Source of the DNA: Gigaspora rosea
Lineage: Eukaryota; Glomeromycota; Glomeromycetes; Diversisporales; Gigasporaceae
Length of the DNA: 64,000 bases
Direction of reading: 5' to 3'
Assembly: GCA_003550325.1 (NCBI GenBank)
Contig: QKWP01000577.1
Location: forward strand, 83,204-147,203
Shown: one piece after another, positions 35,206 to 44,698 of the stretch
Position numbering within the stretch: position 1 is the first letter of the stretch
Layout: each line of letters starts with the position of its first letter
Notes under the pieces: model-generated
Database searches by the model: none
What the model was told of the DNA's origin: nothing
What the model saw: the letters and a program-made list of their open reading frames with translations, nothing else
Made by a program: the position numbers and the translations under genes

Positions 35206-36039
35206 CTAATACCTATTTCATTTAAATTTTATACATATGCATATTACCATGAAATGGTGCTAAGTCATCTGCAGTAATACTAAATTTATTTTCAAACTTT
35301 AAATATTGTGTAAGTAGCTATCGAATAAAAACGCCATCTGACAATTGTTAGTTTTTTTTTTTTAATTGATAGGACTTTCAATTTTGTAAATGTTAGTTTG
35401 AGACCTGACTACTATATAATTTCTATTTGTAATTTTGAATATGTAAATTTAGTTTGTTTAAAAATTATTTATCTAAATCTCAAATTTTTAGTTATAGTTT
35501 TCCTACGTTATCTGTTATGTATGTTGAAAGTATAATTATTTTTATTTTTATTTTTTTTTTTAACGACCAAAACCCATTTATGCTCTTCTTATGCTCTTTT
35601 GTTATAAACCCTAGACTAATTATAAAAACTCTGATAAAATGCATCCTAAAAAAATGTGTAATATTTACAACTTCTGCTTCAGCCAACGAGTAAATGAAAA
35701 ATTACAAATCTATATCATCTCACAGTATTTTAGAAGTAACTATGAGACATACATGTGTTCAAACCAGTTTTTTGGATTAATTTTGATGCGGTAAAACAAG
35801 TCAAATTACAAGTGAGCTAAAACATAATAATATATGTTTCAAAAATGCATAATTTTTATAATGTTTATTTCTGTCATTTACTATGCAACTGTCGATAAAA
35901 GAAAAAAAGAAGAGAATTAATTTATAGGAATAATATTTATTATTAATCTATGGAGCTATTTTATAAATTTTAATAATAATTGAAGGCCTTTCTAGTATAT
36001 GAACATGCCTTTTTGATATATGTCAACTAATTTTAAATC
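35206..36039. other. Intergenic, no gene recognised
   Basis: Overlapping frames on both strands at 35454-35693 come from AT-rich sequence with long T runs. No domain is seen. Confidence 0.4.
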
Positions 36040-36905
36040 TGGTTCTATTTTCCTATTAAATATAAAAATTCCGTTTTGTATAATTTAATGTACTGTAATG
36101 AAATTATGGTTATTTTTAGGAACGTAATATCAAAAGTTTTCATCAATGTGTTTGAGTTATTATCGAAAGTTAATGATTTTTTATGAAATTGAGGTTGATA
36201 TATTCGACCATGATATTAAAATTAATGTCGTTTCAAGATTGTTTTAAAAAAAAAAGATGCTATTTTTTCTTAAATTTATATTCTTTAAAATTTTACGGTA
36301 TCCATATCAGTAATTATCTCTATTGTTCTAGATAAAAGTTTAGATCATTCCTTATCTGATATTCATATTTGTAGTTTAAAACATAATCAATGATAGATGT
36401 GATGAGCTTTTAAAATAGATTTTTCAATGCTTAATTTTGAAACACTCAATTATTGAAATAGATTTTATGATCATGATATAAGTTCAGTGATAGCTTGCTT
36501 ATATTTCAATTTATGACATAAAATTATAATTGTAAATGTCTAGATAATTTATAAGCATATATTATCTTTTCTAATATTTTTATTACTAAAGATACATATA
36601 CCACTACGAGGCATTGTGGTTGCTCTCCAAGTCAGAAGTTTATCTCTAAAGATAAATAGTGATATTTAAATTAAACAGAGTTCCAGACTAAAAATGCAAA
36701 AACTTTAATGGCAATTTGGTTGATTGCAAGTCAATATTAGAATTAAATATTGTTTAAAGATAAAGTATCCGTATTACTAATTTAATTAGCATTACCATTA
36801 CTATTGTTGTTCGCTGTAATCGACCGTTCCAATAAAGAAATAATATCGTAGCAGGGTTAGATATCAAATATTTAAGCACCAGCACTACTTATATTCAGTC
36901 ATAAA
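36040..36905. repeat. R1 spacer repeat, copy iv (partial)
   Basis: Matches the left part of R1 (1678-2580 plus the sequence after the 973-bp insertion) with anchors GGTTCTATTTTCCTAT and AATCGACCGTTCCAAT. More diverged than copies i-iii. Confidence 0.65.
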
Positions 36906-37950
36906 ACATGTATAAATAACCATTGATTTCCTTTTGGGAATCGACAGTTCGATAACCCATATTTAATAAATTGTGTTTTCATACGCGAGATAAACCCAAA
37001 TTGAGTTTTCATACACTGATTAAGCAACAATCGACTATAATCAATTATAATCGTTAAGAGATTTAATGATCTTTGACACGTTGGGGTGTGCGGTCAACTA
37101 AGTTAATCAAAGCTATGTGTAGTATCATATAAGATAGCTGCGCAGCATGCGATGCCGCGCGGGACCAGTACGATCACGGCGCCAGGTAAGGGAAACCTGT
37201 CATCGCCTGATACGGGTTCGCATTATTTCGCCGACAATCACTTCACCGACATAACATTTTACCAACAAAATACTCATCGACAAGTTCATTTTACCGACAG
37301 TTTGTTTCACCGAAGTTCATTTCACCGACAAGTTTTTTTTCAAAAAGCACCCTAACTTTAGCCCTAATTCTACCTAATTCTACCCTAACCCTAACGAAAA
37401 TGACCAGAATTACTTTGTCGGTGAAATGAGCTTTGGTGAAATAAACTGTCGGTAAAATGAACGTGTCGGTGAATAATTGTCGGTGAAATGTTATGTCGGT
37501 GAAGTGATTGTCGATTAATAGATTGCCACCCGCCTGATACACATGGCATGATAAAGTTGGATGAGGTAAAATAAACGTATGTCGCAGTTTCTCTAATATT
37601 CAGAAAGTATAAAAGAAGTCGGTGCGCTCTTCTTAAAAAAGGAGCTGCTGATTATCGATAGTTAAATCCAATAAAGGCTATAATAAACTCAGGCTATATT
37701 AATACATAAGGCACTTCGATACTAAATCGGGTTAAATCACCAAGTCACGCCTCTGGCGAGTTGCCTACTTGTTGTCAATTGCATTAGTTAAAATAATCAT
37801 CCAATTTCCCCGTAATAATGTCGTGACATTTTGCATAAATGAGATGTCGTTTTATGCAGAAAAAAATTTACATGATCATATCACGTGAATATTATCATGA
37901 TGATTAAGTGCAGAAATTCACATTCCAATTAGTTATGAGATTTTGTGGAC
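36906..37950. other. GC-richer unique region around the MULE-like element
   Basis: Includes CGATGCCGCGCGGGACCAGT at about 37150 and AGTATAAAAGAAGTCGGTGC at about 37608, a TATA-like promoter string. Compositionally unlike its neighbours. It may be a solo LTR or other retroelement end split by the element at 37214, but LTR termini were not found. Confidence 0.3.
37214..37531. mobile_element. MULE-like long-TIR element, 318 bp, 9-bp TSD
   Basis: GCCTGATAC lies at 37205-37213 and at 37532-37540. Arms of about 140 bp are inverted and consist of spaced TTCACCGACA / TGTCGGTGAA units (CACTTCACCGACATAACATT shared). The outer ends both begin GGGT. The loop contains CTACCCTAACCCTAACG, a telomere-like string. 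Long TIRs with a 9-bp TSD are characteristic of Mutator-like elements. No coding capacity; open frames on both strands are palindrome artefacts. Confidence 0.8.
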
Positions 37951-38096
37951 TAGTGATACGGGTCGATGAAAAAATCGCGGGCCGAGGCCGATCCAAAAAA
38001 AACTCGGGCCGGTGTTATGCTCATTTTTTTTATTTTTAGTTAGTGTTATATTTTTTTTCGTTATGTACTTCTTATTTTGGGGTATTGTGGCACGGT

Positions 38097-38292
38097 TGGT
38101 TGATTTGATCCACAATCGACTGATTAAATCACCGGTCGACCGATTGGATCCCCAATCGACTGATTTGATCCACAATCGACTGATTTGATCCACAATCGAC
38201 TGATTGGATCCCCAATCGACTGATTTGATCCACAAACGACTGATTGGATCCACAAACGACTGATTGGATCCCCAAACGACTGATTAAAACCC
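38097..38292. repeat. 20-bp tandem repeat GATTGGATCCCCAATCGACT
   Basis: About nine to ten copies alternating TTGATCCACAATCGACTGA and TGGATCCCCAATCGACTGA variants. The last copies recur after the gap at 41931-42002, showing that the array lies in or beside the LTR. Confidence 0.9.
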
Positions 38293-39322
38293 CCTACGAA
38301 TTCAAATATATATAAGGGTTTAGTTTCTGCCTAGGAGGGGAGTCAAGTAGTTAACGATTGTATATAGTGATAACGGCCTATCGGGTTGCCGGAACAATCA
38401 ATAAGATAACAACAACCAGTCGACCTACTATCAGGCTTAATCGAAAGAGGCGGTTAGATTTGGCAAGTTGGATGGTTTGATCGTAGGTAATTGTTCTTTC
38501 TTAGGTATTTACTTGTCTTTTACACAACTTCAATTATACTAATGCACAAAGTTTTCGGCTTGGACTACACCTCTTGGGGCCACAACCGAACTACAAACAA
38601 TAAGCAACCTCAACTATCCACAGTCCGTTGGGAGAGTTGAACGATACAATTGCGGTATCCCTCAGTCTGTCGAGAAATCAACCGGCAACGTAACTGTACA
38701 ATCACGTGTACGAGCAAAATCAACAAACAATCGTACCGCTTATGCCACTTAAGCAGTAGATCTGGGTAAGTTTATTAATCGATATAGGGAACGTATAGGG
38801 TAATAAGCAAATGAAATATTCGTTATCACAATGGATGATTTTCTACTAGGGCGCAAGGCCTTTATTATATACATTTAATCAATTATACAGAACTATAGGT
38901 CATATTGCTACTTTATCTCCTAAAGCTACTAAAGCTCCTATTGCTATTTTATTACCAATATCACTGATATCACTAATAGTACAGATATCTTTATTAATTA
39001 CTAATTGATCTTTAAGACCTTTAATACTTTTCGGTCTTTTAGGTCTTATAGTACCGGAGAACCTAATTTTGGTATTGATCAGCATAACCAAAAAATCGAC
39101 ACTACGTCACCCCGATCCCCACGTGTTTCCGGGGTACATTTTTGCGGCCCACAATAGTTTTTTATTATTGTGATATTCCGATGTATTGATTTATTTTAAT
39201 AAAGATAAACCTTATAACCCGAAACTATGTTTGTTAGTTTATTGTTTTAAAACACTTACTTTTGTTCACGATCAAACTAAACCGGCACAATTTCATCAAG
39301 CTCTCCCAACTGATCGTAATAT
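38097..39322 (+). mobile_element. 5' LTR (left boundary uncertain)
   Basis: Sequence 38290-38362 and 39158-39320 is repeated at 42001-42073 and 42074-42246, defining long terminal repeats. The right copy lacks about 795 bases between these blocks (junction at a shared ATAG). The right end is followed at once by a tRNA primer-binding site. The left end is not certain because the right copy starts inside a gap. No reliable 5-bp TSD was found. A minus-strand frame at 38900-39091 inside the LTR is not regarded as a gene. Confidence 0.7.
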
Positions 39323-39323
39323 T

Positions 39324-39340
39324 TGGTGCCAGTTGTGTGG
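39324..39340 (+). promoter_or_regulatory. Primer-binding site of the LTR element
   Basis: TGGTGCCAGTTGTGTGG follows the LTR end. PBSs start with TGG, complementary to a tRNA 3' CCA end. The specific tRNA was not determined. Confidence 0.6.
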
Positions 39341-39392
39341 ATTGATCATTTTAAACCACACTTCTTATTATAAAATTAATAATTAGTTAGAT

Positions 39393-41270
39393 ATGCTGAA
39401 TTCGAAGAGCATTAATGAACGCTTTACTCAACTTTTCCGGGCCATGGTAAACGTTTTGGTGAATTTCCAGAAGCCTCAATTAGAAATAGATTTGGTGAAA
39501 ATCCCGACTTTCGTTGGTGGTAACCAGGAACCGATAGAATGGTTGGATTTAATTAATCGGGCCTTTGAGGCAAACAATATCCTGGGTACAAGAAGGTTGG
39601 CAGTAGCAGGTGCGCATTTGTCTGGTTTAGCTGCGCTGTGGTGGGAAGAATGAAAGAAAGAAATTCATTATTGGGACAATAATGACTCGCAAGACCAAAG
39701 CTTCGTACATCAGTTTCTTTTGGATTTTTTTACCTCGGCATTGATAGCTCATTGGAATTTGGAGTTGTTGGATTGTCGTTAAGGCCCTGAAGAAACTGTA
39801 GAGCAGTACGCCTTGAATATGAACGTGCTATTCCGCCGATTAGAGAGGGATGGAAATCCGTATCCCGAAGTAGTAAAGGCCCAGATGTTCGTGAGAGGTC
39901 TCCGTCCTGATTTGTTGATGTTCGTCCAACAATTCATTTCGCGTACCCTTCAAGAAGCCATAGAACGGGCCAGAATATGTGAATTAATAATTGTGCGCAA
40001 CCTGGCCGTGTGTGGTCCTACTACAGTTTATAATATGGCACCGAACATGGTAGTAGAACCCCCACGATTGGCCCAAATAGTGCCTTCTCCAACACTACAA
40101 ATAGCATCCCATGTGCCCTCAGTAATAAAGAACCCGGTAGAACAAATAATTTCTTTATTACAAGAGAACGACTCTGCTGTGACGAGTAATGATGATGATG
40201 GTAATCATCCCTATCCTTCGACTGTTCAAAGCAGCCAAAGAAGAGTGGGACAATTCTTGGATAAGTCTAGGCCTCGAAACGAAACGGGCGGTTATGTGAA
40301 TACGGATAGAAGTGAAAGGAAAAAGAAAACGAATCCCATTGACATTTTGCCGAAGGTCGGTCTAGGTATTAAACCACAAGGAAAGGAGAAACCTAAAGAT
40401 GATGAACATAGAGTCCCAAGTGAAAGGGCATATGACTAGTGAAACTATAGTAATAACGGTAAAGAGAAACATAAAAAGGATACACCTGGTAAACGTGAAC
40501 TAATGGACAGCTCTGAGGATCCATTAAGGGACATCCGAAGTCTGTTTAACCTGGAGCAAGTCTATCAAAACGGAATCGGAATTAAAAAGGGCAAGCAAGA
40601 AACATCGAATAATGACGAACCAGCCCCTACCTTCTCTGGAAGTTTCCATTGTTACCAGAATGAAATGGGTGTTGAAAAGAAAGAACGGAAGACACCCAAA
40701 ATCGATCAAAAATCCAAAAAGACTGACCACGATGATAGAACATGCGATCCTAGTCGATGTTATCAAAATGGAGTAAACGACCCGATAAACAAAGCGAAGA
40801 TAGGTCGTGTTGAAGAAAGGAACAATCTTGGTAACTCTTACCAAAATGGGATCGGAATTGAAAAGTATGAACCCAAGGCATTCAATAAGTATCAAAAACC
40901 TACAGATACGGGTCATACTGGTACAACTTGGGGTATTGAACGTTGTTACCAAAATGACATAGGCATTACTAAGACCGAAAGTAAAGTAACAATATACCTC
41001 CCAAATATGGATCATTTCGATGGTACTGATAACCCAAAACCCTGTAATGAGAATGTGATAAGGGCTGGAAAGAAGGGGTCGAATCGAATCGAAGTTGAAA
41101 GGAGAAAGCCAACTGCAGGTTGTGCAACTTTAAAGGCCGCCTGCGAAGTATGGAAGACAAAAATCAAATTATTTAAGGCCCAAATCAATTCGACTAAAAG
41201 AGAAAAGGAGTCACGAAATGAAAGAAGGATGGAAAAAGTCTTGATGATATGTATAGGTCGTGGGTGCTGA
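39393..41270 (+). pseudogene. Ty3/gypsy-type gag with appended Sel1-like repeats
   Basis: A single reading frame runs from ATG 39393 to TGA 41268-41270, broken by TGA 39651-39653, TAA 39780-39782 and the pair TAG-TGA at 40437-40442. The first part is a retrotransposon gag capsid: 'IPTFVGGNQEPIEWLDLINR', 'LSGLAALWWEE', 'ETVEQYALNMNVLFRRL', 'FVRGLRPDL'. After a Ser/Thr/Lys-rich linker come four to five degenerate units with 'YQNGIGIEKYEPKAFNKYQK', 'CYQNEMGVEKKER', 'CYQNDIGITKTES'. Two successive intervals are exactly 36 residues, the Sel1 period, and the wording matches the host Sel1-kinase at 24.4-24.8 kb. A Lys/Arg-rich tail follows. No zinc knuckle, protease, RT or integrase is visible. Gag binds and packages RNA; the Sel1 part would be a protein-interaction module (inference). 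Confidence 0.8.
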
Positions 41271-41662
41271 GAGTTAAAAATCATATGAATTTGAAGTTAG
41301 TAGAATGTATAAAGAAGGCACAGACGAATTGTGCAATGGGTAGAGATTCCAATATGAACCCGAAGCTCAAATTCAATAGTGAAGACTATAGGAAAATTGC
41401 AGTAGTAGAGAGAATTATGAATAACGTAAAGGAATCGGACACAAAAAATTGGATTAGTAAAGATAAAGTCGTAAAACTAACACGGCATAAAGAAAGAAAA
41501 GGAAAATTCATACCAAGGGAAATTCAGAGTAACCACGTGATTTACAAATTTAGGACCTCTGGTATCGATAGTGGAGAAATGATGTGTTTAGTTGAAAGGC
41601 TATTACTCCACAACAATTTGGGAGATCGTGAAAAAAGGTTGGACGTAAGGAAATCGTATGAA

Positions 41663-41665
<3 letters not shown>
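41249..41665 (+). other. Open, Lys-rich continuation after gag-Sel1
   Basis: A +2-shifted frame overlaps the end of the gag-Sel1 frame and runs into the poly-A and gap. Content is basic ('KLTRHKERKGKFIPREIQ'). It could be the start of the next retroelement domain after a frameshift. No domain is recognisable. Confidence 0.35.
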
Positions 41666-41718
<53 letters not shown>

Positions 41719-41933
41719 AAAAAAAAAAAACACNNNNNNNNNNNNNNNNNNNNNNNNNNNNNNNNNNNNNNNNNNNNNNNNNNNNNNNNNNNNNNNNNNN
41801 NNNNNNNNNNNNNNNNNNNNNNNNNNNNNNNNNNNNNNNNNNNNNNNNNNNNNNNNNNNNNNNNNNNNNNNNNNNNNNNNNNNNNNNNNNNNNNNNNNNN
41901 NNNNNNNNNNNNNNNNNNNNNNNNNNNNNNATC
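41666..41933. other. Poly-A run and 197-base assembly gap
   Basis: About fifty A (41666-41715), TTT, twelve A, CAC, then N at 41734-41930. The missing part may hide pol or the true 3' LTR start. Confidence 0.95.
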
Positions 41934-42247
41934 GACTGATTGGATCCCCAATCGACTGATTTGATCCACAAACGACTGATTGGATCCCCAAACGACTGAT
42001 TAAAACCCCCTACGAATTCAAATATATATAAGGGTTTAGTTTCTGCCTAGGAGGGGAGTCAAGTAGTTAACGATTGTATATAGTTTTTTATTATTGTGAT
42101 ATTCCGATGTATTGATTTATTTTAATAAAGATAAACCTTATAACCCGAAACTATGTTTGTTAGTTTATTGTTTTAAAACACTTACTTTTGTTCACGATCA
42201 AACTAAACCGGCACAATTTCATCAAGCTCTCCCAACCGATCGTAACA
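41931..42247 (+). mobile_element. 3' LTR, truncated by gap and internally deleted
   Basis: Starts inside the 20-bp tandem array, continues CCCCCTACGAATTCAAATAT, then jumps from GTATATAG to TTTTTTATTATTGTGATATT, and ends GATCGTAACA. The plus-strand frame 42112-42411 simply repeats the LTR frame at 39186 and is not a gene. Confidence 0.72.
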
Positions 42248-42693
42248 CCGGTCGACCGGTTCGACCTTTTGCTAGTGTAATTTTTTCTGATCAGAATCAG
42301 TCAATATTTATCTATATTAAACGTGTAAAAAGCCATCAGGTAGTTTTTAATCGAATTCTAATGATATTAAATGATTTAATTTTTATTCTTTTTGTCCTTG
42401 AGAAAAATTAGCATTTCATGTTGATTGATTGTCTATGTCTCTGAACATTCTTATACTTAGATTATATTCGCTATTTGCAGTTTATCACCTAAATAAGCCA
42501 ATTAATTCTCTTACATTATTATAAAATGACTAGCCGATTTTTGTTTAATTCCTGGCTTGAAATATACTTTAGAAGATAATCGATTCTAACACTTCTCTTA
42601 CCAACCGGCCCGGCCCACAAGGTGCGGGCTGAGGGTGACCCGCCCATCGACCCGGCCGTTGGGCTGGGGTCGATCCGTATCACTATTGTGGAC

Positions 42694-42960
42694 CCCCACC
42701 AGCCACCCTTCGTTTACCAATCAAATTATAAGACCAGGTGTGACATAAAATTTCAAAAGGTTTTCAAAAATCGGCATTATTAAAATTTTGTTTATAAAAC
42801 CCCCTTTCGTGTTCTAACAAAAAAAATTACTTGCAAATTTTAATATAGTATATGCTCTATTAAATTTTTTACCTTTTAACAGTACTTTCGTTATTTGATA
42901 GAATCAAATTTCTAGGCCAATTTTGTCAAATCAAAATGGTTCCCTTCGTCCAATAGGAAC
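42694..42960. repeat. Dispersed repeat, CCACCC...AGGTGTGAC type
   Basis: CAGCCACCCTTCGTTTACCA, ACCAGGTGTGAC and TTTCAAAAATCGGC line up with the left part of 52390-52720, so both are copies of one dispersed element. Confidence 0.55.
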
Positions 42961-43046
42961 CGGTTGGTGAAATTAGTTAATGCATGTACATACGTACGTA
43001 CGGTATTAAAAATAGCTTAGTAACCATTTACTTCTTAATATTACAT

Positions 43047-43108
43047 ATCACTCCGTTCCTGGTATATACTTCGTGAGATTGCATATCACTCCGTTTCTGG
43101 TATGTATA
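43047..43108. repeat. Two tandem copies of CATATCACTCCGTTCCTGGT
   Basis: Units at about 43046 and 43083. This is the inverted form of the CCAGGAACGGAGT edge seen at 19508 and 19915. Confidence 0.7.
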
Positions 43109-43233
43109 TAATCCTGCATTTTTATTTTATATTTATTATTATTATTACTTTTAATTTATTTTATTTTTAAACTATCGCTAAAAACTATGCACTCTATTAA
43201 AGATAATTTAAACAGAAACATTGTGCATTTTTT

Positions 43234-44698
43234 ATGTCAATTTTTGTAATTGTGACATATTTTGTCATATTTCTTTATAATGTTGGAACTGACCGTCCTG
43301 TTCTTCAAACTTCCTTTGATTTTCAGAAACATATCCCAGTTCCTGGTATGCACAATTCGGATACCATATTAAAGTTCTATTTCATTTTCGAATATCAAAT
43401 TAAATTCATTCCTTTTTTCTTCATTTCTCATGATAATTTATGGGCAAAAAAAAAATGCTCAAAAGATTTAATAATCAGCAGTAGCACTCCATTTAATACA
43501 CAGAGTTGCAATTTCCAATTAGCAAATGAAACTGAAAAGCCTTATAAATGTCAAGGAGGAACTTATGAAGTTATCCCTAACTATAATTTTTCTCTTACAA
43601 AAAACAACACTTATTTTTGGAGTCTTCACACACCAACTCCTGAATTCGTGTTATATCATAGTTCTTCTCCATGTGAAGATATTGAAGTACTTAATATAAC
43701 TTTTAATTTTTTTCAAACAATGTTGATCTCACAATTGCAATGTTTGATAGAGGTATGTATATTTTTACACATAAGATTTAGAATAAAAAAAATATTTATA
43801 GTTAATTTTATATTGCAGACTTTAATCCGTTTCGAGATAAAATAGATATGGTTAATTTACTTACTGATAACCTTCAGAGCTATGATAAATATAAGCAATA
43901 TTTGCTTATCAGAACTTTTATTATATACTACCCGGGATAGTAAGTCAAAATTTAATTGCTGGTGTATTTGATAGTAAAGTAAACCTATTTTTAAGCCATA
44001 TTCCCATATACAACATATATAGGAATACCAAATTACATTTTCCCGATCACTTATTCAAGTGATAAAACCTAATTGGGTATTCGCAAGTTTCTTAGGAATC
44101 CCACCACGACATCTTAATTATTATTATATCACTTCTTTACTGCGTAAGAAATAAAAATATTCTTGCTTAAAAAGGAATTGTGCACTTTTTTAATATTTAT
44201 TATATTAGAACAACTTGCTAATACTACTGGTTTAAGTAATAATTCCAGTAAAGTAAGCATTTATCTGCAAAGCTCTGGAGTAATGACACAAAAAGAAATT
44301 AGGTGGGTAATATATAAGATAATTAAAAGCATAAAAATATAAATCAATAATTTCATAATATTTAAAATTTTTAATTATTTTAATATAAAGGCTACATACT
44401 GTAAGCTCTTTGTTTTTTTTATATTTCACATACCAGATCAAAATTTGATTAATTATTACAAACAGGTCTATAGCGCAATTGGCTCATTTGGCGGTATTTG
44501 GACACTTTTGGCTGGAATATATAGTTTTGCATTCGGTATGTCAAGACATAAATTTATTTTTATTAAAAGTCAAATCCTTTTAATCTTAAAAACAATTACA
44601 ATTATTAAATAGGTTCAACCATCATTGAAAATTTTGGAAGAATTTTTTGTAAAGTTAAAAAGCAAACCAGAGTTCGTAGTGATTTAAGTGTTGCCTAG
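43234..44698 (+). CDS. Multi-exon putative membrane protein, frame partly broken
   Basis: Four exons can be joined: 43234-43752, 43819-44143, 44209-44306 plus 44466-44535, and 44613-44698. All introns (66, 65, 159 and 77 bp) are GT-AG and each join keeps phase. The first exon encodes an ectodomain-like stretch with Cys and N-glycosylation sites ('CSKDLIISSSTPFNTQSCNF', 'NYNFSLTKNNTYFW'). Later parts read 'TIAMFDRDFNPFRDKIDMV', 'NWVFASFLGIPPRHLNYYY', 'QLANTTGLSNNSSK', and a transmembrane segment 'SAIGSFGGIWTLLAGIYSFA' with a basic cytosolic tail ending 'RVRSDLSVA'. The layout resembles expanded single-pass membrane proteins of Rhizophagus (recollection, not checked). The frame is broken near 43717 (one T short in a T-run) and at least twice in exon 2 (around 43930 and 44055). 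It may start further upstream. Function unknown. Confidence 0.6.

Larger units (their letters stand above)
37951..42685. mobile_element. hAT-type element about 4.7 kb hosting an LTR retrotransposon
   Basis: TAGTGATACGGGTCGA at the left and its inverted partner at the right match at 15 of 16. The octamer TTGTGGAC flanks both sides (37943-37950 and 42686-42693) as an 8-bp TSD. The terminal 100-150 bases are GC-rich (GGGCC/GGCCC). No hAT transposase is seen; nearly all interior sequence belongs to the LTR element, so this was probably a short non-autonomous hAT later invaded by the retrotransposon. The interior includes a 197-base gap. Confidence 0.72.

Noticed and set aside
37152..37542. Open frames on both strands with repeated 'FTD' residues
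   Set aside because: Product of the TTCACCGACA modules in an inverted-repeat element.
39186..39386. Plus-strand frame repeated at 42112-42411
   Set aside because: Simply the duplicated LTR sequence; the frames diverge at the LTR end.
40524..41284. Minus-strand frames opposite the gag-Sel1 region
   Set aside because: Shadows; the plus strand carries recognisable gag and Sel1-like motifs.
41542..41991. Frames spanning the N gap and poly-A/poly-T
   Set aside because: Composed of unknown residues and homopolymer translation.
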